DNA of 64,000 nucleotides from Solea solea (lineage: Eukaryota; Chordata; Actinopteri; Pleuronectiformes; Soleidae): the NCBI RefSeq assembly GCF_958295425.1, contig NC_081153.1:434001-498000 (forward strand), written 5' to 3'. Position 1 is the stretch's first letter, and each line of letters starts with the position of its first letter. The notes under the pieces were generated by a model. The model worked only from the letters and a program-made list of their open reading frames with translations, was not told the origin of the DNA and did not search any database. A program made the translations under genes and the position numbers. Shown piece after piece: positions 53,895 to 64,000 of the stretch.

Positions 53895-56020
53895 GGGTGA
53901 GCAACTCCATAGGAATGCGGAGCTCTATCCAGTTCTTATAATACATCCATGGTTTTGTCCGAGAGGCCTTCAACTCTCACCTCCGGCGGAGCTTTTCCTG
54001 TATCCCTGTGGAGGCTGGGGACATGAATGGGCAGTGTTCAAAGACTCTATTGTGAAAGCTGTAGTGGAGAGCTGTGGCTCCAGGGCTTTAGGTGCCTCAA
54101 GGGGCGGTAACCCTCGAACATCGTGGTGGACACCGGTGGTCAGGGAAGCTGTCCGACTGAAGAAGGAGTGTCAGGACTCCTGAGGCAGTTGCAAGGTATC
54201 GACGGGCCCGAAGGGCGGCAGCCTCTGCTGTGGCAGACGCAAAGCAGCGGGTATTGGAGAAGTTCGGAGAGGACATGGAGAAGGACTATCGGTCGGCACC
54301 AAGGTGTTTCTGGAAAACCATTCGGGGCCTCAGGAGGGGAAAGCGGGGGACCATCCAAGCTGTGTACAGTAAGGATGGGACACTGTTGACCTCGACTGAG
54401 GAGGTAACTGGACGGTGGAAGGAACACTTTGAGGAACTCCTGAATCCGACATCTGCACCCTCTGTGGTGGAGGCAGAGAGGGAAGCTGATGGGGGATCAT
54501 CGTCAATCTCCCTGAAGGAGGTCACTGAGGTGGTTAAACAACTCCGCAGTGGCAAGGCCCCAGGGGTTGATGAGATCCGCCCAAAAATGCTGAAGGCTCT
54601 GGGTGTGGAGGGGCTGTCTTGGATGACACGTCTCTTCAACATTACGTGGAGGTCGGGGTCAGTGCCGAAGGTGTGGCAAACTGGGGTGGTGGCCCCCCTT
54701 TCCAAAAAGGGGGACCTGAGAGTGTGTGCCAATTACCGGGGCATCACACTTCTCAGCCTCCCTGGTAAGGTTTACTCCAAGGTACTGGAAAGGAGGGTTC
54801 GACCGGTAGTCGAACCTCGGATTCAAGAGCAACAATGCGGATTCCGTCCTGGTCGTGGAACAACGGACCAGCTCTTTACTCTTGCAGGGATCCTGGAGGG
54901 GGCCTGGGAGTATGCCCATCCGGTCTACATGTGTTTTGTGGAACTGGAGAAGGCGTATGATCGGGTTCCCAGGGAGATACTGTGGTAGGTGCTGCGGGAG
55001 TATGGGGTGAGGGGGGCACTACTTAGTGCCATCCAATCCCTATACGCCCAAAGTATGAGCTGTGTCAGGGTTCTCGGCACTAAATCAGGCCTGTTTCCTG
55101 TGGGTGTTGGCCTTCGCCAGGGCTGCGCTTTATCACCAATCCTGTTTGTGATTTTCATGGACAGGATATCGAGGCGTAGTCGTGGGGGAGAGGGGTTGTG
55201 GTTTGGCGACTTGAGATCACGTCGCTGCTTTTTGCAGATGATGTGGTCCTCATGGCTTCGTCGGCCTGCGCCCTGCAGTGCTCACTGGATCGGTTCATGG
55301 CCGAGTGTGAAGCGGTCGGGATGAGGATCAGCACCTCTAAGTCTGAGGCCATGGCTCTTGGCAGGAAACCGGTGGATTGCCTTCTCCGGGTAGGGAATGA
55401 CTCCTTGCCCCAGGTGAAGGAGTTCAAGTATCTCGGGGTCTTGTTCACGAGTGAGGGGACGAGGGAGCGGGAGATGGGCCGGAGAATCGGAGCAGCTGGT
55501 GCGGTATTGCATTCGCTTTACCGCATGGTTGTGACGAAAAGAGAGCTGAGCCGGAAGGCAAAGCCTCACCTATGGTCATGAAGGTTGGGTCATGACCGAA
55601 AGAACGAGATCGCAGGTACAAGCAGCCGAAATGGGATTCCTCAGGAGAGTGGCTGGCTTTCCCCTTAGAGATAGGGTGAGAAGCTCGCTCATCCGGGAGG
55701 GGCTCGGAGTAGAGCCGCTGCTCCTTCACGTTGAAAGGAGCCAGTTGAGGTGGTTTGGGCATCTGGTGAGTAAGCCTCCTGGACGCCTCCCAAGGGAGGT
55801 GTATCAGGCACGTCCAGCTGGGAGGAGGCCTTGGGGTAGACCTAGGACAAGGTGGAGAGATTACATCTCCACTCTGGCCTGGGAACGCCTCGGGATCCCT
55901 CAGTCGGAGCTGGTCAATGCGGCTCAGGAAAAGGAAGTTTGGGGTCCCTTGCTGAAACTGCTGCCCCCGCGAACCGGCCCCGGATAAGCGGAGGATGATG
56001 ATGACGATGATGTTGCTATT
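53895..56020 (+). pseudogene. RTE/Rex3-like LINE, EN-truncated, RT nearly complete
   Basis: After a remnant upstream region (GGNPRTSWWTPVVREAVRLK, about 54100-54165), the long frame 54230-54988 has CFWKTIRGLRRGKRGTIQAV, LRSGKAPGVDEIRPKMLKAL and ANYRGITLLSLPGKVYSKVL. It continues QEQQCGFRPGRGTTDQLFTL and MCFVELEKAYDRVPREILW (motif A). A TAG follows at 54986-54988 where the family has tryptophan plus a further residue. The frame continues at 54989-55200 (VGLRQGCALSPILFVIFMDR, motif B), shifts, then 55198-55581 has SLLFADDVVLMASSA (motif C) and FKYLGVLFTSEG. The C-terminus is at 55592-55987 (VAGFPLRDRVRSSLIREGLG, then WFGHLVSKPPGRLPREVYQA). The 3' tail is GGATAAGCGGAGGATGATGA plus (ATG)n. The assignment to RTE/Rex3 is by resemblance. 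Confidence 0.82.
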
Positions 56021-56162
56021 TTTTGTTGTTGTTTTCTAGTTTCTCAAAGATAATGTGAATACTTTGGACTTTATACTGTTGAAAGTCTGGCGAAGTTCGA
56101 TTAGCGCCCGTGAAGGGACATCCCGATATTCCGAAATCCCTATGTTCCGACGTGACTGCCTT

Positions 56163-56325
56163 TTACATTACATTACATTACATGTAATTTAGCAGACACT
56201 TTTATCCAAAGCGACTTACAATGGATCAAGTACAATTAGCCAGGGGTGGAATCGAACTTGCGACCATGATGTCTTTGGTACACAAGGTAGGGTCTTAACC
56301 ACTGAGCCACTCCACCCCCGCCTTT
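56163..56325 (-). mobile_element. tRNA-derived SINE
   Basis: On the minus strand a tRNA-like head (GAGTGGCTCAGTGGTTAAGA, then CGCAAGTTCGATTCCACCCC: boxes A and B) is followed by TTGTAAGTCGCTTTGGATAA, then AAAGTGTCTGCTAAAT and a (TGTAA)n tail. This is a common teleost SINE architecture. Box B is well preserved. Confidence 0.75.
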
Positions 56326-56329
56326 CTAA

Positions 56330-57134
56330 GGGTTAGCTGTTTTATGCTAAGCGCTAGCGCTAGGCTAATGCGCTAAGAGCGTATGTTTACATGTATAGCT
56401 GCTGGCTGGCATATGGCACTTGACCTGACTTGTCCTGCTGCTGCAGTTGGGCACTCACTCGCTTACTTGCTCTGCAGTTGGCATGCCGTATTATATTATA
56501 AAACGTATTAATGACATTAATTTAATGTCAAACCGATTTTTTTCTTCACTGTAGCCAAATGCTGCTCATGTGGGAATGTTCTCCTAAATTTTAATAAAGG
56601 AGTAACGTTAGTTAAGTCCCAGGAGCTGACGTAATTTGAGATTTAGCACTGTAAATGATGTGATTAACGTAACCACTTAAATTCTAATGGGTGGTGATAT
56701 TAATACTCCAAAAATAATATAAATTTATTTCTGTGAAAATATATATTTTTATCGATTAATGTTGAATTTTGGCTGGATATGGCTACATACTGTGTCCCCA
56801 TTGTGTTGTCCAGCTAACACAACCAGATGAAGTTAACTTATCTCCAGGCGTCTGTTTGCAAAAGATAAAATAAACAGTTATATTCAAACTGCTCAAACTT
56901 ATCTAACTTAATATTACTTGCATTTACATTACATTATATTCCTGCATGTGCTTTTTCCTCCACACTGGGGACAACTTATTTTTTGTTTTTCCTGTTACTT
57001 TTTGTTGTTGTTGTAGTACATGTTGATGGCATTGTCAATTGTTGAAGTTTAAATAAGCCATAGATTTCTGCTAAAATGTTAGCTTTTATTCTATTTTCAT
57101 ATGTTTTTCCTTCTCTTCTAGGTAGAACATGTGA
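56330..57134. other. Spacer upstream of the transposase-like gene
   Basis: The AT-rich sequence shows no supported gene. A GCTAAGCGCTAGCGCTAGGC near-palindrome lies at about 56347-56366. An acceptor-like TTCCTTCTCTTCTAG ends at 57120, just before the ATG at 57135, so a 5' UTR exon may lie upstream. Confidence 0.4.
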
Positions 57135-60039
57135 ATGGGTGTGTGGGAATGTAAGGTCTGTGGAAAATCAGTCCCAAGTAGGTATGAATTGCTTAAACAT
57201 TGCAAGCTAAAACATGGCCATCATGGAAGCAGTTTTCAGGCATTGCTGCCCATATTCTAATTGTCCATGCACATTTAGACTTTGGAACAGTCTTTTGAGT
57301 CATATATACAGTTCTCACAAAGCTCAAACATCTTCAGAACCATCAGAGTTATCTATATATTCATGTCAGCTGGGTGCATGTCCTCAACTTGCAAAAGAAC
57401 GAGATTACTTCAGTCATGTAAATGAACATTTAAGAAGGAATGAAACTGTAACATGCATGTTCATTTAAAACTAGCATTTACAATACATTTCATACTCATA
57501 AAAACAAGAAACATAATCCCCATACTGTAAATGATTTCAAAGCTGAGGTTGTTAGTGTTGTTGCAAGGTTACAGGAATCCGACACTGATGAATTGCTTCA
57601 GGAATTACACTATCTGTTAAGCTCTGTATCTGTTCCAGTCACATTTAATAGCTTGTGTAACATCCTTAATAAATGTTCTGTTACAGTTAATGAGTCGGTT
57701 GTTAAGGAGCTTGCTGAAACAGTGTGCAAAACCTGTCCTTTAGCAAAAGATGTCCTTTGCAAAAGATGGCCCCCTAGCTACAGCCTACAAAAGAAAACAG
57801 TCAGTCATCATCTACCGCTTTATCCTCCACCAGAGGGTCGCGAGGGGTGCTGTGCCAATCTCAGCTACATCGGGCGATAGGCGGGGTACACCCTGGACAG
57901 TTCGCCAGTCCATCGCAGGGCCACACACAGATAGAGACAAACAACCATTCACTCTCACACTCACTCCTATGGTCAATTTAGAGTGTCCAATTTACCTAAT
58001 CCCCACATTGCATGTTTTTGGACTGTGGAAGGAAGCCGGAGAACCCGGAGAGAACCCACGCACACACGGGGAGAACTTGCAGACTCCATGCAGAAAGGCC
58101 CTTGTTCCAACCTGGGCTCGAACCCGGGTCTTCTCGCTGCAAGGCGAGAGTGCTAACCACTACACCACCGTGTGTCCCCAAAAGAAAACAGTATTATAAA
58201 AAACATTTCAATGTGGTAAACCCAGTTGAGTACATCCTTGACCCTAAGACCAATAAGACATATCAGTATATTCCTATTTTGCCTTCTCTTCAGCACCTGT
58301 TAAATAATCATGACATTTTAGAAAGTGTAATCCATACACACAAGAAACAGGAAAGTACTTTGAATGTAGTACATTATAAATCAATAAGGGATGGAATTTA
58401 CTTTAAAGAAAAAAAAAATTTCACTGGGGAGAATTTGAAATGATCAGTGTCACTATATGTAGATGACTTTGAGGTGTGCAATCCTTTAGGCACATCCAGA
58501 AAAACTCATAAACTTTGTGGTGTGTATTGGATTTTGAACAATTTACCACCTGGATCTCATTCAGCTCTTTCTTCCATCTACCTAGCAGTTTTATGTAAGA
58601 GTACTGATGTTAAGGTGTATGGGTATGAAAAAATTCTAGAGTCCCTTTTACAGGATTTTGTCATTTTAGAGAAACATGGTGTTTTTATTACAGGTCTTGG
58701 AGAGTTTGTGAAAGGCACAGTCCAGTCAGTCATTGCTGATAATTTAGGAGCCCACGGGATTGCAGGCTTCATTGAAAGCTTCTCTGGTGTGTACTTCTGC
58801 AGGTTTTGTACAGGTGAGAAAACAGACATTCAGGACAAGGCTGTTCAGTCAGGACATTTTAACTTACGAACAAAAGATGTACATGAAACCCACATTAAGT
58901 TTGCAACGGAGAATTCAACAATCTATTGTGGAGTAAAGAGAGAGTGTTTTTTTACTAAGAATTTATCTCATTTTGATGTTACCCGAGGCTACCCTCCTGA
59001 TATAGTCCATGACTTATTTGAGGGTGTTGTTCCCGTTGAAATTGCCCTCTGCATCAGTGAAATAATTTCCAAAAAACATTTGTCTCTTGACACGCTAAAC
59101 AACTTAATCCTGAACTTTCCATATAAGTGGGGAGACAGAACTAATAAACCTCATATTATACCACGCTCTTACGCCTCTAGAAGGACCATTGGGGGTAACG
59201 CCCATGAAAATTGGAATCTTTTGAGGTTGCTTCCGTTTATAATAGGAGACCTGATACCAGAGGCAGAGCCTGCTTGGCTTGTGTTGCTTGACTTAAAAGA
59301 AATAGTTGAACTTGCTGTTGCCCCTCTTCATAATAAAGAAACCATCGCCTACTTGGACTGCAAAATTATAGAACACAGAGACAGGTTCTTGGAACTTTTT
59401 CCTGCACGACTCTTACCAAAACATCACTTCCTCGAACATTACCCTCAATTAATTGAATGTTTTGGGCCTTTGGTAGGGCAGTGGACTATGAGGTTTGAGG
59501 CGAAGCATAGCTTCTTTAAGAAAGTTGCTCGTCACACAAATTGTTTCAAGAATATTCCACTGACATTAGCAACTAAACATCAGCAAATGATTGCATATCA
59601 TATCAGTGCATTACATCTTAAACCTGCTTTGGAAGTTGAAAATGTTTCTGTGCTTCCTGTAGATGTAATGAACAAGGAAGTAGTGGGCAGCCTTAGGCAG
59701 AAAAACCCTGAGATCAATGATGTACATCTTGCCAAAAATGCAACCATTAAAGGTATCTCCTACAGAATTGGAATGCTTATTCCATATGGTTCCACAGGTG
59801 GCTTACCTGGGTTTGCAGAGATCCTTCAAATCTGCATTGTTGAAAGAAGTTTGAGCTTTGTTGTAAGGGTATTGTTTGCATGGTATCGTGAGCATTTCAG
59901 AGCTTATGAACTAACTATATCTCCTCATAGAGAGGTTGCCCTAGTTCATCTTGAAAACCTGGCCGATGCTTATCCACTCTGTGACTACACTGTGGGTGTG
60001 AAACGAATGGTTACCTTGAAAAGGCACATTATTGTTTAA
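57135..60039 (+). pseudogene. Transposase-like gene (tentatively EnSpm/CACTA-like, tnp2-type) with N-terminal zinc fingers
   Basis: The start is ATG at 57135 (MGVWECKVCGKSVPSRYELL, then KHCKLKHGH: a C2H2 finger). A frameshift near 57235 leads to further Cys/His blocks (CCPYSNCPCTFRLWNSLLSH, then YSCQLGACPQLAKERDYFSH). A second shift near 57470 leads to VVARLQESDTDELLQELHYL. At 57802 a SINE interrupts the frame. Past it comes HFNVVNPVEYILDPKTNKTY, an in-frame TGA at 58441-58443, and then a 530-codon open frame: LCGVYWILNNLPPGSHSALS, VIADNLGAHGIAGF, FCRFCTGEKTD, GYPPDIVHDLFEGVVPVEIA and LLPKHHFLEHYPQLIECFGP, then FEAKHSFFKKVARHTNCFK. I recognise this as a recurrent teleost transposon protein resembling tnp2-type transposases; exact catalytic residues are not assigned. 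The neighbouring gene at 60857 normally accompanies it. Confidence 0.65.
57802..58179 (-). mobile_element. Full-length V-SINE inserted in the transposase-like gene
   Basis: It is in minus orientation: head GGGGACACACGGTGGTGTAG with box A, box B (CGGGTTCGAGCCC), core GGGTTCTCTCCGGGTTCTCC and end GATAAAGCGGTAGATGATGA. It is flanked by a perfect 13-bp target duplication AAAAGAAAACAGT (57789-57801 and 58180-58192). One copy of the duplication plus the flanks would be continuous coding sequence. This is the reference copy for the deleted one at 6839-7182. Confidence 0.92.
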
Positions 60040-60204
60040 GGTGGGTTTATCATGAAACCTTTTTCTCAATGTCTCATGAAATAGGGGTGTAACAAATATA
60101 AACCAGATCAACTGTCATATGACATTTTTTTAAATTGTATTCCTCACTAAAAAATGTAAATGTTAGATGTTTTTATCTATCTGTCTGTCTATGATTTATG
60201 ATTT
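60040..60204. other. 3' flank of the transposase-like gene
   Basis: AT-rich, with a CTATCTGTCTGTCTATG run near 60175. No gene or clear AATAAA is seen. Confidence 0.4.
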
Positions 60205-60745
60205 TTTAAAGGAATGGTTTGTCATTTTGGCAAATGGAAGCTAATGGACTTTCTTGTTTTCCCTCAAACTCATCAAAAACACAATCCAACAACTCCAAAA
60301 CGCTCTGATGGACATGTTGTGACCTCTACAGTATAAGATAATAATGGAACGTTATGAGACAGAGTTGTTTTCAGGATAAATACAGCGACTGCTTGTAGAA
60401 AAAGTGTCGCTGAAGGCAACGGGTTAGTATGAGTATCAGTGGTTTTGCATGAATTTACCTCTAAAATAACTCAGTCTTTTAACGTTCCATTATTATCTCA
60501 TAGCGTGGTAGATGTGCAGGTCACAACTTTTCCACCAGAGTGTTTTGGAGTTGTTGAATTGTGTATTTGATACGTTTGATGAGGGAAACCAAGAAATCCC
60601 ATTAGCCTCTGTAGCGTAGCTCTGAGCAGCTCGTGGCTCTGCTCCAGCATTCTAGAAATAGCTTGCACTGACAAATAAAGGTAATGAACCTACTGCTATG
60701 GCAATGAGCAATTTGCCAAAATGTTGAACTATCCCTATAAGTCCA
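60205..60745. mobile_element. Fold-back MITE between the two transposon genes
   Basis: It is built as a long imperfect inverted repeat. The left part has AAAGGAATGGTTTGTCATTT, then TTGGCAAATGGAAGCTAATG and AATAATGGAACGTTATGAGA. The right part mirrors it with TTAACGTTCCATTATTATCT, AAGAAATCCCATTAGCCTCT and AATTTGCCAAAATGTTGAAC, then TATCCCTATAA. The AGGGATAGTTCAACATTTTG type of end is common in teleosts. No coding capacity. Confidence 0.7.
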
Positions 60746-60856
60746 TTAGCCGCGAGAGATAACCATAGTTGAAGTTCTTAAATAAAGTTACAGTAATTCA
60801 ATTTTTCATAACCTTTTGTGTCCTGTATTTGTTCCCTAGAATCCATAAAGTGAAAG

Positions 60857-61785
60857 ATGTCAAATCCAGTCCACCTGAGAGTCGTCCTCGGCGGAGATGA
60901 CGCTAGAAAACTTAGCCTGATGTCAGGTATACCAGCATCTGCGGATCAACTTGTCCATGAGATAAAGACTGCTTTCGGACTTGTGCAGCAGTTCAGACTG
61001 CAGTATAAAGATGCAGATTTTGGAAATACATATGTTAATCTCATTTCAACAAGTGAAATAAGAGACAGGGATACTGTGAAAGTGGTATTTTTTGCATGTG
61101 AAGAAACTATCTCCAGCATTCCAGGTACTCTACCACCTTGCAGCACCAGCACCCCACTGACTTCTCCCAACATATCCCAAAGCTCTGTGAACTCCTTCAG
61201 CTCTCGATCCTTGGACGAGGATGGTTTTTCCTCTGATCACTCATTTGGCAGTGCAGACACCATCATTTTAGATCCATCTCCAGAGTCAAGAACCTCTTCA
61301 TGGCCTCCAGTCTTCATTGTTCCCAACTTTTCATATTTTGCTGACATTCTACTTCAGAGAGCAAATGCAGAATTCAGAGAAAACGGCACTCTTCTTACCC
61401 CTCCCCCAAAGCTAAGAATGGATATTCTTGAAGGCATGGCTGAACAGATCTTCAAATACACAGCATACCCCAGTGGCTCCCAAATTGAAGAGGCTGCTGA
61501 GGTCTTGGTGCATGTCCATCCATGTTTGAGGGAAAGAGGAACTCGAGCATCAAAAAACCAAGAAAAGCTGAAGTTAACTTTCTCCCATCTCTCCGTTGTG
61601 GTAAAACGAGAGAGAGTCTTGAAAATGAAAGAGTAGCTCTTTTGACAGAGGTGAAAAAGAGACACAATGTGGTCAAGCAGAAAATGCAGAAGACCTTCTC
61701 CTACAGACGTCAAGAGGTTGTCCAGGACTCGCCTTTAGTCTCTGACTTTGTGAACAGATGGCCTGCCTTGTTCACAGTCAGTGAG
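60857..61785 (+). CDS. SAMD3-like/PB1-like transposon-associated gene, exon 1 (frameshifted)
   Basis: It starts MSNPVHLRVVLGGDDARKLS. Residues 5-80 look like a PB1/ubiquitin-like domain (VHEIKTAFGLVQQFRLQYKD, DTVKVVFFACEE). A serine-rich linker follows (LTSPNISQSSVNSFSSRSLD), then a conserved block (RTSSWPPVFIVPNFSYFADI, PPKLRMDILEGMAEQIFKYT, HPCLRERG). Near 61535-61560 the frame shifts. At 61522-61785 the other frame continues with KKPRKAEVNFLPSLRCGK, ENERVALLTEVKKRHNVVKQ, KMQKTFSYRRQEVVQDSPLV and RWPALFTVSE. From memory of the family, about 70 residues normally between these blocks also seem deleted. The donor is GTGAG|GTAAGC at 61786. Family members are usually labelled SAMD3-like in fish. 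Without repair this exon cannot give a full protein. Confidence 0.7.
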
Positions 61786-61867
61786 GTAAGCATTACTGAT
61801 GACATTTTGCACACTTTTCTGCTGATGTGTTAACTGCTTTCCATCTTTATATTTATATTTATCATAC

Positions 61868-62066
61868 AACTGCCCCTTTTTCCCCCTGTACATACATTTC
61901 CCTGCACTGTTCACTTGCAATTTGCACACTTCACCTGCAATAACCTTTCTTGTTTTCTGTTTTGTTCATTTCTATTTCAATGTGTGCTGAGAGTCTCGGG
62001 AGGACATTTTGTTATGCTTGCATAATAACAATAAAGAATCTTGAATCTTGAATCTTGAAAATGATT
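61868..62066 (+). mobile_element. LINE 3' tail in intron 1
   Basis: It contains CCCTGTACATACATTTCCCT and TTCACTTGCAATTTGCACAC, ending ATAACAATAAAGAATCTTGA followed by (ATCTTGA)n. This is a 5'-truncated non-LTR insertion in sense orientation. Confidence 0.65.
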
Positions 62067-62581
62067 TTAAGGTAATTATTACCTTGGGGAAAATATTATT
62101 TTATTTTATATGAACATATCTATTTCTACAATAAAAACAATGGTAAGCAGGTTTTCTTCTTATGTCAACAGAATTTCTTAAGACTGTTTTCAGAGATTGA
62201 TTATAGAGGGAGACTGGACACTAATTTTTCCATTCCATCAAAGATATCAATCTATTGACATGCCATCAGCTTTAAAGATTTTATTTTATTTGTAGCTGCC
62301 CAACTTTTTTATTGATGACTTGATCAACTGCTCTCTAGCCTGATATGAGCTGGAGCAGATGCTTTTAAGACTTTAAAATACTTTAAATGTAAACGGTTTG
62401 ACAAAGCCCTGATTGGATTGAGATGTGATTTATCTGCATCTGATAGTGCCCAAGTGCCAAGTCCTCGAAGTGTCTGTCTTTTTTCAGCACAGAAAATATC
62501 TATTGTCTTATAGACTATCTATAAGCTAGAAAGTTATTCTCTCTTTTCCCATTAACACATTTTTTCCCCTCTCTCTTACAG

Positions 62582-62737
62582 ATAAATGCAGAATTCATGC
62601 GTATAACAACTTTGCCACTTCAAGCCAAGTTTTTGGGAGAAGTAGACAAATACACACCTAACTTGATGAAGGTCTTCAGCAGTAGAGGAGGAGCTGCTGG
62701 AAAGAAGATCAGGCTTCTCATGGCTCCGACAACTAAG
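62582..62737 (+). CDS. SAMD3-like gene, exon 2 (GC-AG intron follows)
   Basis: 52 codons, phase 0 at both ends. The acceptor is CTCTTACAG|ATAAAT. It encodes INAEFMRITTLPLQAKFLGE, then VDKYTPNLMKVFSSRGGAAG and KKIRLLMAPTTK. The donor is ACTAAG|GCAAGT, a GC donor in an otherwise optimal context (AAG|GCAAGT), as is usual for GC-AG introns. The frame is intact. Confidence 0.75.
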
Positions 62738-63168
62738 GCAAGTGCAGTAAACTGTTACATTATTTAGCCAGAAGAGGCTTTTCTCCCAATATAACATCTC
62801 CGTTTCCTATCTACCTTCATCTGTTTAATCTTCCTCCTCAATGAGCTTTGTTATTCTGTCATTTTTCTTTCCTTTGCTGCCATCCTTTATATCCTCTGTG
62901 GATGAGATGTTGGACCCCTCATATTTTGGTGTTTTCATCTTCCATACCTCATCTTCCTACTTCTCCACTCTTCCTCTCATCTCCTACAATTTCTTCTCTT
63001 TACATGATCACCCCTCTTTCATCCATCTTCTCTTCCTCCCCTTTAACTTCCACTTCTTAATGTCCATCTTTGTTTACCTGGGGGTTATTTGTGACAAAGA
63101 TCTGATAAATGCTGGAAAATGTCTTAAAAATTTAATAGCTTTAATATTTCATATACATTTTTTTGCAG

Positions 63169-63261
63169 AGTGAGGATATCGAAGTCAAGAGGGACTGTGT
63201 ACTTCAAGGTCTTTGTGCTTATCTCAATGAGGACAGCAATACTCTTATCAAGAAGTACTTG
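63169..63261 (+). CDS. SAMD3-like gene, exon 3
   Basis: 31 codons, phase 0, with acceptor TTTTTTTGCAG|AGTGAG and donor TACTTG|GTCAGT. It encodes SEDIEVKRDCVLQGLCAYLN, then EDSNTLIKKYL. The frame is intact. Confidence 0.72.
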
Positions 63262-63354
63262 GTCAGTAATTGCATTTGATTTTATTGTGATCTTTCAGTC
63301 TTGCAATGTTTTATCAGTTTATTTCAAAATGCTCAAATTGTTTCTCATCATTAG

Positions 63355-63672
63355 AACGTCAACATTGCGGAAGCTGAGAGCGAAATCGCACAGACCACCA
63401 TGGGGCTGTATGTGATCCAAAAAGAGGGTGCTGATGAGGAGGGAAAGCCAGAGGATGTTGGAGTAGTGATTGAGGGCGTGGAACTTCTGTGCAATCTGGG
63501 AAGTGTTTCCTTTGGGTGTGCCATGCTTTTTGGGCTCATCTACACACTCAACCTGAGCTATCCCCAGGAACTCAAATTCACATTTGAGTTCTTTCAGAAA
63601 GTGTTGATGAACTTGGATGGTAACAGACTGTCCCCAAAGGTCCAAGCACTTAAAATAAAGATGCTTCAGTGA
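63355..63672 (+). CDS. SAMD3-like gene, terminal exon
   Basis: 105 codons plus TGA (63670-63672), with acceptor CTCATCATTAG|AACGTC. It encodes NVNIAEAESEIAQTTMGLYV, then KPEDVGVVIEGVELLCNLGS and VSFGCAMLFGLIYTLNLSYP. It ends QELKFTFEFFQKVLMNLDGN, then RLSPKVQALKIKMLQ. The 'YP-ELK-TFE-FQK----LDG--LSPKVQALK-KLL' ending is the signature of the family. Intact; the gene's exons 2-4 show no damage. Confidence 0.8.
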   Translation, partial: NVNIAEAESEIAQTTMGLYVIQKEGADEEGKPEDVGVVIEGVELLCNLGSVSFGCAMLFGLIYTLNLSYPQELKFTFEFFQKVLMNLDGNRLSPKVQALKIKMLQ

Positions 63673-64000
63673 GCTCAGAAGTTAAGGGGCTGGACAATTA
63701 AGCCCAGTCACATTTGGTGTGTTGGACATTGTGATCTTCTTCATCTACTTTGACTTGGTTTGAAATTGTTGATTGTGCTGTGAAATGTGTTGAATGTGCA
63801 GTTTGAAGGGATGGGGCATTTGTTTAGATGAACCTGCTTCTGGACACTTTTCATTGATATTACTTAGTTCCAGTTATTATTTTGTTCCCGTTGAAGAGGA
63901 ATACAGCATTCATATGCACAGCTTTCATTACTGTAAATGTTATTTGTTCATTAGTAAGGGAAACTTGCATTTTTCTGAAAATTGTGCTCAATAATTACCA
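63673..64000. other. 3' flank, no gene seen
   Basis: This is the probable 3' UTR or flank of the SAMD3-like gene. No AATAAA is visible before the window ends. The right end of any enclosing transposon lies beyond. Confidence 0.4.

Noticed and set aside
56240..56325. tRNA gene on the minus strand
   Set aside because: It is directly continued by the SINE core (TAAGTCGCTTTGGATAAAAG) and tail, so it is a SINE head.
62841..63173. 110-codon F/S/L-rich frame in the SAMD3-like gene
   Set aside because: It covers the intron between exons 2 and 3, is in CT-rich sequence and has no domain.

Overview
The window looks like a stretch of ray-finned (teleost, probably percomorph) fish chromosome. The evidence is an intron-split vomeronasal type-2 (V2R/OlfC) odorant receptor, plus a dense set of repeats of the kinds typical of fish: L2 and Rex1-like LINEs, an RTE/Rex3-like LINE, L1/Tx1-like LINEs, Ty3/gypsy, V-SINE, TTAA-flanked MITEs and hAT debris. 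There is no operon-like organisation. Genes have introns with GT-AG or GC-AG boundaries, and most coding capacity belongs to mobile elements.

Layout. 1-6.3 kb: the 3' part of a V2R receptor gene (three recognisable exons); its last intron carries a solo LTR. 6.5-13.3 kb: nested SINE, L2, R2-like and MITE remnants. 13.6-19.3 kb: a minus-strand Ty3/gypsy pol interrupted by a Rex1-like LINE, itself interrupted by a 5'-truncated L2. 20-27.3 kb: a repeat split by a nearly complete L1/Tx1-like LINE with a GC-rich 3' region. 27.3-32.6 kb: L2 copies whose ORF1 encodes an SGNH esterase, and an intact CCHC-knuckle ORF. 33-39.8 kb: two inverted 595-bp MITEs enclosing a second Rex1-like LINE. 39.8-43.2 kb: a 42-bp minisatellite with higher-order structure, followed by a solo LTR. 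44-50.2 kb: hAT debris, an orphan decayed exon and a minus-strand L1. 50.4-53.9 kb: a 3.46-kb unit with long terminal inverted repeats that contains a spliced, unrecognised gene. 53.9-56 kb: an RTE/Rex3-like LINE. 57.1-63.7 kb: two same-strand genes of a kind I recognise as a recurrent teleost pair: a zinc-finger, transposase-like gene (broken by a SINE, frameshifts and a stop) and a multi-exon gene with a PB1-like N-terminus and a SAMD3-like C-terminus.

The only clear host gene is the V2R. The two units most worth follow-up are the inverted-repeat unit carrying spliced exons (50415-53874) and the transposase-like/SAMD3-like pair (57135-63672), because both combine spliced coding genes with transposon features. 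Family names come from motif recognition by eye; no database search was run. Exon boundaries come from reading splice sites and open frames.
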